Part shown: piece after piece, positions 30,659 to 39,743 of the stretch
Layout: the number at the start of each line of letters is the position of its first letter
Numbering within the stretch: the first letter of the stretch is position 1
Origin: Streptomyces sp. NBC_00572
GTDB taxonomy: Bacteria > Actinomycetota > Actinomycetes > Streptomycetales > Streptomycetaceae
Direction: 5' to 3'
Length of the DNA: 64,000 nucleotides
NCBI RefSeq assembly: GCF_026341815.1
Contig: NZ_JAPENX010000002.1
Location: forward strand, 744,001-808,000
Program-made: the position numbers and the translations under genes
Notes under the pieces: generated by a model
What the model was told of the DNA's origin: nothing
The model's input: the letters and a program-made list of their open reading frames with translations, nothing else
Database searches by the model: none

Positions 30659-33600
30659 TCAGCGGTCGTACGTGGTGCGGGTGGGCGGTCCGGACACCCC
30701 TTGGGAGCTGCGCAGGAGGAGGAGTGACGGCACGCGCTCCGGGAAGCCCGCGCGGAGGAGTCCGTGCCCGATTCCCGAGAGGCCGGTCAGCAGGCCGGGG
30801 TGCGGGACTCCGTCCGGGGCGCCGCTTCGGGCGCCGTGCTCCTCGACGGAGGCGAGGAGTGCCCCGGCCCGGCGGATCCAGTGCGGACGGGCCTCGGGGA
30901 GCGCGGTGTGGCCCAGGAGTTCGCACACTCCGGCCTCTCCGTGGCACAGACTGTCGTCGGGAGCCGGCCCGTTCTGGCCCAGCCGCTCGACGGTCGTACG
31001 GGCCCAGGCCGCGAGCTGTGGGTCGTCCAGGGCGCCGGGCGCGTCCAGCACCGCGAGCGCGACTCCGGCCTCCCCCCGGCACCAGGCCGAGGCCCGGGCG
31101 CCGCCGCCTGCGGATCCGACGCCCGGGGAAGGGGCGGAGGCTCCCCCGTGGCCCCCGCCCTCCCCCCGGTCGCGAGCGGCTTCCGGGACCGCGCCGGCGG
31201 CCGCCCGGATCGCGGAAAGGCCCGCGAGCCTGTACCTCTCGGCGGCCCCGACCCCCGCCCCTGCGGTGGCCTCGACCTCGGCGAACCGCAGCAAGGCCCA
31301 TCCGATCCCGGCGGCCCCGTTCGCGAAGCCCCGCCCGATGGTCGCGAGATCGGCGCCCGCGGGACCGGGTCCCGTCAGATCAGCTCCCGTGAGATCGGCA
31401 GCGACCAGTCGGTCCGCGCACGCCCGCGCGGCACGCCGGATCTCCCGTTCCTCGCCCCCGCCGGCGCCTCCGCCGGCCCCACGTCCCTCACTGCCTCCCG
31501 CCCCATGACAGGCCACCAACGCGACCAGCCCGCCCGCGAGACCCGCACCCACCCCGCACTCCGGCTCGACCCTCGTCGCCTCGGCGACCAGCCGCAGTGC
31601 GCCGGACGCCCATGCGCCGACTTCCGGGTCGTCCAGCAGCCGGGCCGTCTCGGCCAGCGCGTACGCGATGCCGCCGAGGCCGGAGTGGGCTCCCGAGCCC
31701 ACCGCGCCGAGCTCCTCGGGCCGCGCCCGGAGCGCGTCGAGCAGTCCGGGCATCGGCGCCAGGGCCGTACGGGCCGCCTCTGCGTAGTGTCCGGCGCCGG
31801 TGAGGGCCGCCAACTGGGCGAGGAACAGCGCCGGTCCGGTGTAGCCGCCCGCCAGATCTGCCGCCATCGGGCCGATCCGCCAGTAACGGTCGTCGAGGAG
31901 TTCCAGGCCGATCCAGTTGCTGCGCGGTCCTTCGCGGTACGCGAGCGAGACCAGCTGGTCCCCGACGGACCGGGCGGCCGAGAGCAGCCGTTCCGGCTCG
32001 GGAGCGCGGCCCGCGGTGCGGGTGCGCGGCCCCTCGGCGGGCCGGTGCGCGGGCGTACGGGAGGTCGTCGCCATGGCGGCCCGTACGATCCGTTCCTGGT
32101 CCTGCCGGTCGACGGTGTCCAGGACGCCGAGCTTCGCGGCGACGCGGGCGATCCCCGGCAGGTCCATGCGGTCGGCCGGGGGCCGCTCCGGCGCGCCCCA
32201 CAGATGGTCCTGGCCAGGCCGTGCGGTGAACAACGGCACGTCTCCGGCCCAGAGTTGGATGATCTCCTCGTCGATGAGGCCGGGCGCGAGGACCGGGCCG
32301 AACCGATCGGTCCGCAGGGCCTCCAGGACATGCTGCCGTTCGTCGGCGTCCTTCAGGAGATCGGGGTGTGTCGACTCGTCGAGGAGCATGGTGTACACCC
32401 AGGTGGGACGCACCACCACTCGCACCTCGTCCTCCGCGAACGCCTTCAACAAGCCGGCTCCGCCGACCAGTTCGCCCCTTGCCGCGCCGATCGCGGTGTA
32501 CCCGGCCCGGAACCCGGCGCAGAGCGCCTCGATGTGGGCCCCCGGCTCGATGGGCTCGCCGCTCGCCAGTCGCGGCCGGTTGGCGGATTCGCCGAACGTC
32601 CCCGCCCTGCGCACCAGGCGCATCCGGTCCGTGCCGGCGTCGGCGAAGTCCGCCCTCTCCACGGGCGACACGCCCTCCCGGCCGCCGCCGACCGCGGACA
32701 CGTCCAGGGCGCTGTGGTCGCCCACCAGAAGCTGTGGCAGCAGCCCGACCCGGTACACCGAGTCGTGGAGCGCGCGGGCGGCGGGATCCCCCGTGCCGGA
32801 GCCGGGCAGGGGCGGGTGGAACAGGGTTTCCACGTCGACGAGCACCGGGTGGGCGCCGACGGCGATCAGGTTCTCGTGGTGCAGGTCGGTCCCGTCGAGC
32901 AGATGCAACAACGCGAGCAGTGCGCCCTGGCGGCGGTAGAACTCTTCGACCTCCGCTTCGGCGGCGCAGGGCCGCGCGGCGACGAACTCCACCCAGCCGT
33001 ACTCGCCCCGGTCGAGCAGTCGCAGAGCACGCAGGTCCACCGAATCGGGCAGGGCGTTGAACCAGGCGACGAGGTCGTTGAAGTGGCGGTGCACGGCGAG
33101 GGGGCGTGGCTTGTACACCAGCCGGGCCCCGTCGGCGAAGCGCAGCAGCATGACGCTCCGGCCGCCCCGGTGCCCGTCACCGGCCCCCGGCTCGATGCCC
33201 ACGAGCAGCCCCGGGTCCCCGCCCGACTCCTTGAGAAGGCCTGCGACCAGCAGGGCGCGATCGTCGGCAAGCCGTTCCAGCATCTCCGCCACCGCGTCCG
33301 CCGCGTCGAGCGCCGCCCGCCCGAGGATCCGCGCGAGCACCGGCCGCCCGGCCAGCAGGTCCGAGAGGCCGCGCCGGGACGCGGTACGCGCCAGGAAGTC
33401 CCGGAACCGGGCCTGTGTGTCGTCCCCGTCGAGACGCCCGGCGCTCCGCGCCTCGTGCAGCTCAAGGACCAGCGTCCGCGCCGCCGCCCGCGCCAGCCCG
33501 CCGCTGAGCTGCCGCTCCAGATCGTTCCGTACGGCGGTCATGTCCACCAGCTCACGCGCCCGGCCCGTGACGCGCCGCTCCAACCGCTCCCCCGCACAGC

Positions 33601-33841
33601 CGGTCAACGGCCGCAGGGCCCATTCGAATCCGCTCAGCCCGGGATAGTCCCGCGAGGGCGCCACGGCCTCCAGCGGAGCGGCGGCCACCGCTTCCTCGAC
33701 CAGCACGGCCCAGTCCGGACGACGCCCATCGCCCCCGTGCCCGCCCCCACATCCGTCCCCGCGCACCAGCCCGCTGTCCCACCACCGCTCGACCTCGGAC
33801 AGCGAAGCCGCAGCCCGCTCGTGTCCGGCCTTCACCGCCAT
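30659..33841 (-). CDS. lanM: Class II lanthipeptide synthetase (LanM)
   Basis: The product is 1060 aa from the ATG at 33841, preceded by GAGGAGGGGCG. The N-terminal dehydratase domain (about 1-620, DUF4135-like) has the kinase-like blocks ARLVYKPRPLAVHRHFNDL, LDGTDLHHENLIAVG and PVLVDVETLFHP. The C-terminal LanC-like cyclase (about 650-1060) has GG repeats and zinc ligands in AWCRGEAG and LCHGEAG. The enzyme dehydrates Ser/Thr and adds Cys to form lanthionine. An Ala/Gly-rich low-complexity insertion lies in the cyclase. The precursor gene follows downstream; no LanT transporter/protease is adjacent, which is unusual for class II. Confidence 0.92.
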   Translation of the reverse strand: MAVKAGHERAAASLSEVERWWDSGLVRGDGCGGGHGGDGRRPDWAVLVEEAVAAAPLEAVAPSRDYPGLSGFEWALRPLTGCAGERLERRVTGRARELVDMTAVRNDLERQLSGGLARAAARTLVLELHEARSAGRLDGDDTQARFRDFLARTASRRGLSDLLAGRPVLARILGRAALDAADAVAEMLERLADDRALLVAGLLKESGGDPGLLVGIEPGAGDGHRGGRSVMLLRFADGARLVYKPRPLAVHRHFNDLVAWFNALPDSVDLRALRLLDRGEYGWVEFVAARPCAAEAEVEEFYRRQGALLALLHLLDGTDLHHENLIAVGAHPVLVDVETLFHPPLPGSGTGDPAARALHDSVYRVGLLPQLLVGDHSALDVSAVGGGREGVSPVERADFADAGTDRMRLVRRAGTFGESANRPRLASGEPIEPGAHIEALCAGFRAGYTAIGAARGELVGGAGLLKAFAEDEVRVVVRPTWVYTMLLDESTHPDLLKDADERQHVLEALRTDRFGPVLAPGLIDEEIIQLWAGDVPLFTARPGQDHLWGAPERPPADRMDLPGIARVAAKLGVLDTVDRQDQERIVRAAMATTSRTPAHRPAEGPRTRTAGRAPEPERLLSAARSVGDQLVSLAYREGPRSNWIGLELLDDRYWRIGPMAADLAGGYTGPALFLAQLAALTGAGHYAEAARTALAPMPGLLDALRARPEELGAVGSGAHSGLGGIAYALAETARLLDDPEVGAWASGALRLVAEATRVEPECGVGAGLAGGLVALVACHGAGGSEGRGAGGGAGGGEEREIRRAARACADRLVAADLTGADLTGPGPAGADLATIGRGFANGAAGIGWALLRFAEVEATAGAGVGAAERYRLAGLSAIRAAAGAVPEAARDRGEGGGHGGASAPSPGVGSAGGGARASAWCRGEAGVALAVLDAPGALDDPQLAAWARTTVERLGQNGPAPDDSLCHGEAGVCELLGHTALPEARPHWIRRAGALLASVEEHGARSGAPDGVPHPGLLTGLSGIGHGLLRAGFPERVPSLLLLRSSQGVSGPPTRTTYDR

Positions 33842-33919
33842 CGCCCCTCCTCGACCCGCCCCGGCCCGGCCCACCCCTCCGGGCCGTGTCCGATCCTGGT
33901 ACGAGGGACGCCTCCGCGG

Positions 33920-33940
33920 CATGGGGAACAACCCCCCATG
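33920..33940. promoter_or_regulatory. Palindrome upstream of lanM
   Basis: CATGGGG (33920-33926) and CCCCATG (33934-33940) are perfect inverted arms separated by 7 bp. The centre is 89 bp upstream of the lanM start, in a 275-bp gap that otherwise shows no genes. It is a candidate operator for the LAL regulator or another dimeric regulator. Confidence 0.45.
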
Positions 33941-34116
33941 TTTTCCCCCCGGGCGCCGCAGCAGGCACGTCCGCGCGTGGGGGCGCCGGTCCGCGGCCGG
34001 TCGGAGGGTGTCCGACACGGTCCACATGCGGGGGCGTACGACGGGGGCGTGCGGGGCGCGCGGATCCATACGAGGTGAGTGACCGTCACAGCGGCGGCCG
34101 TACCCCTTGGCGGCGG

Positions 34117-34827
34117 TCAGGCGAAGTCGTCCTGCGCACGTGGCTTCGGCTCCTCGCCGCGGGCGATGCCGAGGGTGGCGAGGAGGTCCTCGTGGAGTTC
34201 CATCCACACCGTGTGGCAGGAGTCCTCCTTGACCCGGTCGACCCATGACAGTTCGCCCCGCCGGACACGCGTGAGCGCGCCGGTGAAGCGTGCGCCGTAC
34301 CCGCCGAGGCGGACGATCCGCGCCCCCAGCTCCTCGGACAGGGACTCCAGGATCCGGCCCAGTTCGGTGAGCTCGTCGAGCACCCGCCCGTCCCACTCCG
34401 CGTCCCCGTGGTCGTTGACGGCGAGCCGCCCCGGACCGTCCGGCCGCAGCTGCCAGTCCGTACAGGCCCTCAGGCAACGGTCGTTGTACGCGAGGAACAT
34501 CTCGTACCGCTCGCGTACGAAGGGTCCGAGCCCCGTCTCGGCCAGCTCCCCGGCGAGCCGCCGCTCACCCTCGGCGCGTCCGGAGTCGGTGAGGGTCCAC
34601 CCGCGTGTCCCGGCGAACGCGCGCCGGGACACCCAGCCCCTCGCCTCGTGGTCGAGGAGCGCTTCCCGCACGACCTCCGGGTCGAGCCCGTAGCGCGCGG
34701 CAGCCTCGTCGTCGGCGGCCAGGCCCTTGAGCCGTACGGCATGCAGGGCGAGCAGGTCCGGCGCGGAGACGACGGGACCGGCCGAGGGGTCCTGGAGATC
34801 ACTGGGGTTCGCCACGCGACAGAGCAT
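34117..34827 (-). CDS. Winged-helix (MarR-like) regulatory protein
   Basis: The product is about 236 aa. The ATG at 34827 and the GTG at 34815 are both possible, and neither has a clear ribosome site. The N-terminal 75 residues resemble a winged helix: LLALHAVRLKGLAADDEAAARYGLDPEVVREALLDHEARGWVSRR, then GWTLTDSGRAEGERRL. The rest is a helical domain with WQLRPDG, NDHGDAEWDGRVLDEL and a conserved-looking SCHTVWMELHEDLLATLGI end. I have seen this arrangement in actinobacterial proteins annotated only as transcriptional regulators. It lies upstream of lanM on the same strand, 275 bp away, so a role in that locus is possible but unproven. Confidence 0.6.
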   Translation of the reverse strand: MLCRVANPSDLQDPSAGPVVSAPDLLALHAVRLKGLAADDEAAARYGLDPEVVREALLDHEARGWVSRRAFAGTRGWTLTDSGRAEGERRLAGELAETGLGPFVRERYEMFLAYNDRCLRACTDWQLRPDGPGRLAVNDHGDAEWDGRVLDELTELGRILESLSEELGARIVRLGGYGARFTGALTRVRRGELSWVDRVKEDSCHTVWMELHEDLLATLGIARGEEPKPRAQDDFA

Positions 34828-34912
34828 AGGTCGACGCACCATCACCGCGTCCAGTGACGACGAACCGACGAGCGGAACCACGACGAGCCCGTCGGCCGGT
34901 GACGGCGGGGGC

Positions 34913-37297
34913 TCAGGCCTGTGCCGGCGGGCGGCGTACGAGAAGGAGGGCGACGTCGTCCATGCGGTGAGCGCCGTGCTTGACGTGCAGGGTCAGTTCG
35001 TCGGCGAGCCGGTCCAACTCCGCAGCCCGGGACACGGCGAGCCGCTCCGCCAGGTCCGCCATGGATGTACCGATGTCCAGGCCCGGAGCCTCGACCAGAC
35101 CGTCGGTGTACAGAGCGAGCACGGAGCCCGCGTCCCAGGGCAGCTCCCTGGTGTCGTACGTGACGTCCGGGGCGATCCCGAGGAGGAGCCCCGCGGGCAC
35201 CTCCAGGATCTCGGCGCTGCCGTCGGGACGGCGTAGGAGGGGCGGTGGATGGCCCGCGCTCGCCAAGCGCAGACGATGCCGGCCGAGGTCGAACTCGGCG
35301 ACCAGACAACTGGTGAAGCGGTCCGCGTCGAGGTCGTCGAGCAGCCGGTTGGTGCGCGCCAGGATGTCGCCGGGCGACGCACCGGCCGCGGCGTGGGCGT
35401 GGACGGCGGTCCGCACCTGCCCCATGAGCGCGGCGGCGGTCGTGTTGTGTCCCTGGACGTCGCCGATGACGGCGACGACGGAGGTGGGAGTCGCGCGGAT
35501 GAGGTCGTAGAAGTCGCCGCCGATGTCCATGCCTTGACCGGCCGGCAGGTAGCGGGCGGCCACGTCGATGCCGGGCAGCGGGGTCAGTCCGTGCGGCAGC
35601 AGGGCCGTCTGGAGGCTGCGAGCGAGGGAGTGTTCGGAGTCGTAGAGCCGGGCCCGGGCCAGGGCCTGGGCGATCAGCCCGGCCAGGGAGGTGAGCAGAG
35701 CCCGTTCCGCGGACGGGAAGGGACGCGGTCGTCCGTACGAGAGGACGAGCGAGCCGACCGGACGGCCGGAGGCGATCAGGGGCAGGAACGCCCACGCGTT
35801 GCGATCCTTGTAGCGCGGGGCATGGGGGTGGGCGCGGTGGAGGTCCTCGTACGTGGGGAAGAAGACGGGGACGCCGGTGGAGAGCACCTGGGCGTCGGCG
35901 ACGGGTGCCGTGAGCGGCTTGCCGTCGAAGCGCTCGACGAACTCCTCGCTGTAGCCGCGGTGGCCGATGACACGCAGGCGTCCCTCGTCGGCGCTCATGA
36001 GGACGAGTCCGTCCGGACCGAAGGCGGGCACGATCTGGTCGGCGACGAGTTCGACGACATCGCGCACGCCGGCCGCCTCCGTCAGGGACGCCGCCAGATG
36101 CATGAGTTGGTAGAGCGCGGTGACACCGAAGGGCTCGCCGGGCCGCGCCGGCGCCGCGGAGACAGGGGTGGGGGCCTGCTCGTCGTCGGCCGAGGGGGCA
36201 GCATCGGGCGCGGAGGCCTCGTCGGCACCGGCCCCGGACCCGGCCACGAATCCGGATCCGGGACCCGCCGCGGGACCGGCGTCGGAGACTGCGCCCTCCG
36301 TCTTCGGGATGATGAGGACACTGATGCCGGTGGCGTCCGGGTAGAGCTCGAACAGCAGCGATGGCGCAGACCGCCGCACCACGGTGAACGACGTCGGCCG
36401 ACGGGTGACGACGGCGGCACGGTAGCGGTCCTCGAAGGCGGGGTCGTTGAGCCACAGCACCACCTCCCACGGCCGCCGGCCGAGGAGGGCCGCCGCACCG
36501 GCGTTCACCAGCTCGGCGGCGGCGGTGTTGATGAAGGTGATCCGCCCGTCGAGGTCCAGGGCGCAGCACCCCATGGGCAGACGCTCCGCGAGGTCGAGTG
36601 CGGCCGTCGCCTCGGCCGGGTCGGGATCGGAGGGGCGCGTCGGATGCACGACGAGCGGCTCCGCGGGGTGGGGCGGCGGCGGATCCTGGTCGGCAGCCCT
36701 CCGCAGGAGCCCTGACGACCTGCGGGAGTGCGCGTCGAGAATCCTGTGTTCGCGGGCGTCGAGGACCGGCGGGTGCGAGACCGGCCAGAGGAGGACGACA
36801 CCGCCCCAGACGGTCGTGGCATCGGCGATGGGGGCGGCCGCGAGCATGAAGTCGTACGGCACCACCATCCCGATCTTGGGGTAGCGGTGGGCGATCTCCT
36901 CGCGCCCGCCGAGCCAGATGACCCTCCGATCCCGGACGGCGTCGGCCACCGGTATGGGGGCGTCGGCCGGAATACGTACCCAGGGGGCGGCGATCTCCCG
37001 GGACACGCCGGAAATGAGCACCAGGCGCAGCATCCGGTCCCCCGGGACCAAGAGGTAGACGAGCCCCACCGAGGCCTCGGTGTCCCGCATGAGGCCGGTG
37101 AGCACGGCGGCCATCCGACCGTCGGCGAAGACGTCTTCGGTCTCCGCGCCGGCACCGGTGTCCGCGGGCCCGTCCACAGGTCTCACCCGCCTGCCGCGGC
37201 CGACAAGGCACGGCACGGGTCCGGACCCGGAGCCCGGCGGCGTCCGCCCGGCCACGTGCCGGGGCCCGGCGGCCCGGAACCCGGTCGACGGCGGCAC
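34913..37297 (-). CDS. PP2C/SpoIIE-type phosphatase with GAF and PAS sensors
   Basis: The product is up to 794 aa. The GTG at 37297 has no good ribosome site, and internal GTGs near 37188 are possible starts, so the N-terminus is uncertain. The domains run as a GAF-like segment (about 60-190), a PAS domain (about 235-335; LPMGCCALDLDGRITFINTAAAELV), a second GAF (about 385-530), and a SpoIIE phosphatase (about 555-790) with DIGGDFYDLI, VVAVIGDVQGHN and LYTDGLVE. The aspartates in GGDFYD and GDVQGH bind metal. Such proteins usually dephosphorylate anti-anti-sigma factors. No partner is adjacent, so the target is unknown. Confidence 0.88.
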   Translation of the reverse strand: MPPSTGFRAAGPRHVAGRTPPGSGSGPVPCLVGRGRRVRPVDGPADTGAGAETEDVFADGRMAAVLTGLMRDTEASVGLVYLLVPGDRMLRLVLISGVSREIAAPWVRIPADAPIPVADAVRDRRVIWLGGREEIAHRYPKIGMVVPYDFMLAAAPIADATTVWGGVVLLWPVSHPPVLDAREHRILDAHSRRSSGLLRRAADQDPPPPHPAEPLVVHPTRPSDPDPAEATAALDLAERLPMGCCALDLDGRITFINTAAAELVNAGAAALLGRRPWEVVLWLNDPAFEDRYRAAVVTRRPTSFTVVRRSAPSLLFELYPDATGISVLIIPKTEGAVSDAGPAAGPGSGFVAGSGAGADEASAPDAAPSADDEQAPTPVSAAPARPGEPFGVTALYQLMHLAASLTEAAGVRDVVELVADQIVPAFGPDGLVLMSADEGRLRVIGHRGYSEEFVERFDGKPLTAPVADAQVLSTGVPVFFPTYEDLHRAHPHAPRYKDRNAWAFLPLIASGRPVGSLVLSYGRPRPFPSAERALLTSLAGLIAQALARARLYDSEHSLARSLQTALLPHGLTPLPGIDVAARYLPAGQGMDIGGDFYDLIRATPTSVVAVIGDVQGHNTTAAALMGQVRTAVHAHAAAGASPGDILARTNRLLDDLDADRFTSCLVAEFDLGRHRLRLASAGHPPPLLRRPDGSAEILEVPAGLLLGIAPDVTYDTRELPWDAGSVLALYTDGLVEAPGLDIGTSMADLAERLAVSRAAELDRLADELTLHVKHGAHRMDDVALLLVRRPPAQA

Positions 37298-37448
37298 ATG
37301 TCACGCATATTCGGACGATACTTCGACGGCCCGGCGACCGCGCGGCCAAGCCGAAGCGCCCACCGGAAACGGTGACCGGCCGTGAGCTATCGTGCACAGT
37401 CGCCCGCGGCCCCGCTCATGAGGGCAGGTCGGAACCAGGAGAAACCGC

Positions 37449-38126
37449 ATGTCAGAGGCCATACACGGCAGCACGACCAGCCCCGGCACCGGCCATCCGC
37501 CCGCCTCGGCGCGCCGGTCGGCCCGGCCGCTCACCGGGGTGGGCCGCACCGTCGCCCTGGTGCTGTACGTCTGGGCCGCGGCCGCCGTCGTGTCCGGCGT
37601 CTCCTTCCTCGTCCCGAGCGCGGAATGGGTCGCCATCTCCGCCGGAGTGGTGCTGTGCCTGCTGTTCGGGGGGCTGCTGCACCTGCTGCACCGAGGCATC
37701 TGGCTGGTGCTGCTCGCCGCCGTACCGGCGCTGTTCGTCCTGGTCGGGGCGGTTCAGTACGCGCCCGAACTGGCCCTCGAACGGTACGGGGTCCGCGACA
37801 GCGTCGTCGTGGCGGCGGACAGCGCCGCCGGCACCGGCAGCAAGAACCACGAGCTCACCCTGCGCGGATCGGACGGCCGGGAGCTGGCGGAAAAGCTGGG
37901 CTATCGCGGCAACGGCGCCCCGGACGTCGGCGAACGCCTCGACATCGTGCGCGACGCACGCGGCAAGGTGCCGATGGAGCAGGCCGACCAGGTCGACGCG
38001 GCCGGCCGGCTGGAGGAACTGATCGGCGGCCTCGTCGTCTGGACCCTCCTGGTACTCATGGCCGGCTGGCGGGGCCATGTCGCACGCCGCCGCGATCTGG
38101 AGCTCTACGTCGGCGCCCGCTCCTGA
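37449..38126 (+). CDS. Membrane protein of unknown function
   Basis: The product is 225 aa with CCAGGAGAAACCGC before the ATG. There are hydrophobic helices at about 30-52, 60-78 and 83-102 (TVALVLYVWAAAAVVSGVSF, WVAISAGVVLCLLFGGLL, GIWLVLLAAVPALFVLVGAV). An approximately 75-residue extracytoplasmic segment with GSKNHELTLRGSDGRELAEKLG follows, then one more helix (GLVVWTLLVLMAGW) and a basic tail. It resembles no family I know. It is divergent from the SpoIIE-type phosphatase gene. Confidence 0.7.
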   Translation: MSEAIHGSTTSPGTGHPPASARRSARPLTGVGRTVALVLYVWAAAAVVSGVSFLVPSAEWVAISAGVVLCLLFGGLLHLLHRGIWLVLLAAVPALFVLVGAVQYAPELALERYGVRDSVVVAADSAAGTGSKNHELTLRGSDGRELAEKLGYRGNGAPDVGERLDIVRDARGKVPMEQADQVDAAGRLEELIGGLVVWTLLVLMAGWRGHVARRRDLELYVGARS

Positions 38127-38427
38127 GTCACCGCGGCCGGCCCGGGTCGGCGAGTCGCCGGGCCCAAGGAGAGCGCGGAGAACCCGCAGAGCGCGAAGGA
38201 CACCAAGCCGGCCGAGACCGCCCCGGCCGCCCGCTCCCCTGCGATGCCACCGGTCTGCGCACCGCCGCACGCTGAGCGGGGGTGAGCGCCGCGCAGCGGG
38301 CTGCCGCTCTTCGGGGCATCCCGTGGTCGGCCGCCGCGCGGCTTCGGCACGTGGCACGGGGGGCGGGATATCTGTGGGCGCAGGTGGCGGTCGACGGCGA
38401 CCGCCCGCGCCAGGAAGGCGGAAGACG
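38127..38427. other. 301-bp gap, no confident gene
   Basis: The first part can fold as a GC-rich stem (CCGGCCCGGGTCGGCGAGTC) and probably ends the upstream gene. A stretch at about 38158-38225 reads KESAENPQSAKDTKPAETA in one plus frame with no start, which could be a decayed gene end or low-complexity chance. The last 25 bp carry the ribosome site of the VOC gene. Confidence 0.4.
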
Positions 38428-38913
38428 GTGACCGTACAACCCATCCCCGAGGGGTACCCGCGGGTCACGCCGTACCTCTGTGTCGACGGAGCCGAGGCCG
38501 CGATCGACTTCTACGTGGCCGTGCTCGGCGCCGAGGAGCGCATGAGGATGCCGGCCCCCGGCGGGGGGATCGGCCACGCGGAGCTGGCGTTCGGGAAGTC
38601 GGTCGTCATGCTCGCCGACGAGTTCCCCGACATGGGGTTCCGCTCACCCAAGGCGATCGGCGGTACGCCGGTCACCCTGCACGTGTACGTGGCGGACGTC
38701 GACGCGGTCTTCGCCAAGGCCCTCGCCCGGGGCGCGAAGGAACTGTCGCCGGTCAAGGACGAGTTCTACGGCGACCGCACCGGCCAGTTCGAGGACCCCT
38801 TCGGGCACCGCTGGAACGTCGCCTCGCACATCGAGGACGTCTCGGAAGAGGAGATGGGGAAGCGGGCACAGGAGGCGTTGGCCGCCATGGAACAGGGGTC
38901 GAACGGCGCCTGA
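38428..38913 (+). CDS. VOC superfamily (glyoxalase/PhnB-like) protein
   Basis: The product is 161 aa. The GTG start at 38428 has GGAAGGCGGAAGAC upstream. The sequence is a typical PhnB-like vicinal oxygen chelate fold with two beta-alpha-beta-beta-beta modules: VTPYLCVDGAEAAIDFYVAVLGAEE, HAELAFGKSVVMLADEFPD, VTLHVYVADVDAVFAKALARGAK and GDRTGQFEDPFGHRWNVASHIEDV. Possible metal ligands are the His in GIGHAEL and the His and Glu near the C-terminus. The activity cannot be assigned: this family includes isomerases, dioxygenases and resistance proteins. It is a single gene with no operon partner. Confidence 0.85.
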   Translation: MTVQPIPEGYPRVTPYLCVDGAEAAIDFYVAVLGAEERMRMPAPGGGIGHAELAFGKSVVMLADEFPDMGFRSPKAIGGTPVTLHVYVADVDAVFAKALARGAKELSPVKDEFYGDRTGQFEDPFGHRWNVASHIEDVSEEEMGKRAQEALAAMEQGSNGA

Positions 38914-39114
38914 TCCATCCGCACCTCGCTCGCTCTTGAAGAAATCCCGAAGCGCGGAACGCCATGATCCACGCGCCCGAACTCCGGCGCACGGCTCCCG
39001 CCGCCCGGGACGGGACCGACCCCCGGCAACCCCACGGTTCCCGGGGGCCCGGGCGCCCGATCACCGGCCGCGGGTCGGTCGGCCGGAGGCGAGGGAGACC
39101 TCGTGCGCCACCGC

Positions 39115-39702
39115 CTAGGCGGTCCCGGTCGAGTCCTTGTCGCTGCGGTGGCCGCGGCGGGCGTCGCGGTCGAAGATGCCGAGGATCTCGCACGGGCCGC
39201 CTTCGGCGCCGATGGCGTGGGGCAACATGGTGGGGAACTCCGCCGCCTGGTTGGTCTCCACGCGGAAGCGGCGGTTTCCGAGGAGCAGGACGGCTGTGCC
39301 GGAGAGGACGACGAGCCACTCGCGGCCCGGGTGGGCGCGCAGGCGCGAAGGGTTGTCCGGCGGCGGTTCCGTCACCCGCTGGCGTACGACGGTCATGCCC
39401 GGTTCCGCCTTGATCGGCCAGCGCATCAGTCCGTGGGCACCGTCGATCATCGGGCTGGTGACGACGTCGTCGGTGGCCGTCTCGACGAGCTGGTCGAGTG
39501 AGGTGTCCAGGGCTCGGGCGAGGGTGACCAACTGGTCGAGGGCCAGGCGGCGTCGGCCGTTCTCGATGCGGCTCAGTGAGGACTGGCTGAGGTTCGCCCG
39601 GGTGGCCAGTTCTTCGAGGGACCACCCCTGAGCGACGCGCAGCGCGCGGATCCTCTTGCGCACCAGGCTGTCCAGCTCACCATCTTCTTGCGTCATAGGC
39701 AT
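39115..39702 (-). CDS. XRE-family regulator with C-terminal cupin domain
   Basis: The product is 195 aa. The ATG at 39702 has GGGAGG 9 bp upstream; an ATG two codons later is also possible. The N-terminal helix-turn-helix (about 18-75; IRALRVAQGWSLEELATRANLSQSSLSRIENGRR) is followed by a cupin (about 105-180; HPGREWLVVLSGTAVLLLGNRRF). This two-domain type senses small molecules through the cupin. It is divergent from a DHA2 exporter gene only 41 bp away, and a palindrome overlaps its own start codon. It therefore probably represses the exporter and itself until the exported compound binds. Confidence 0.88.
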   Translation of the reverse strand: MPMTQEDGELDSLVRKRIRALRVAQGWSLEELATRANLSQSSLSRIENGRRRLALDQLVTLARALDTSLDQLVETATDDVVTSPMIDGAHGLMRWPIKAEPGMTVVRQRVTEPPPDNPSRLRAHPGREWLVVLSGTAVLLLGNRRFRVETNQAAEFPTMLPHAIGAEGGPCEILGIFDRDARRGHRSDKDSTGTA

Positions 39703-39713
39703 GAATGTATGCC
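39698..39713. promoter_or_regulatory. Operator-like palindrome between XRE regulator and exporter
   Basis: GGCAT-GAATGT-ATGCC is a perfect 5-6-5 inverted repeat. It overlaps the start codon of the regulator and lies 31 bp from the exporter start, within the only spacer the divergent genes share. Confidence 0.6.
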
Positions 39714-39743
39714 TCCCTGGCAAGCTCTGCCTACCGTCGACGC

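Noticed and set aside
38158..38225. Possible small gene reading KESAENPQSAKDTKPAETA
   Set aside because: No start codon or ribosome site in frame and no similarity recognised; kept only as a note on the gap.
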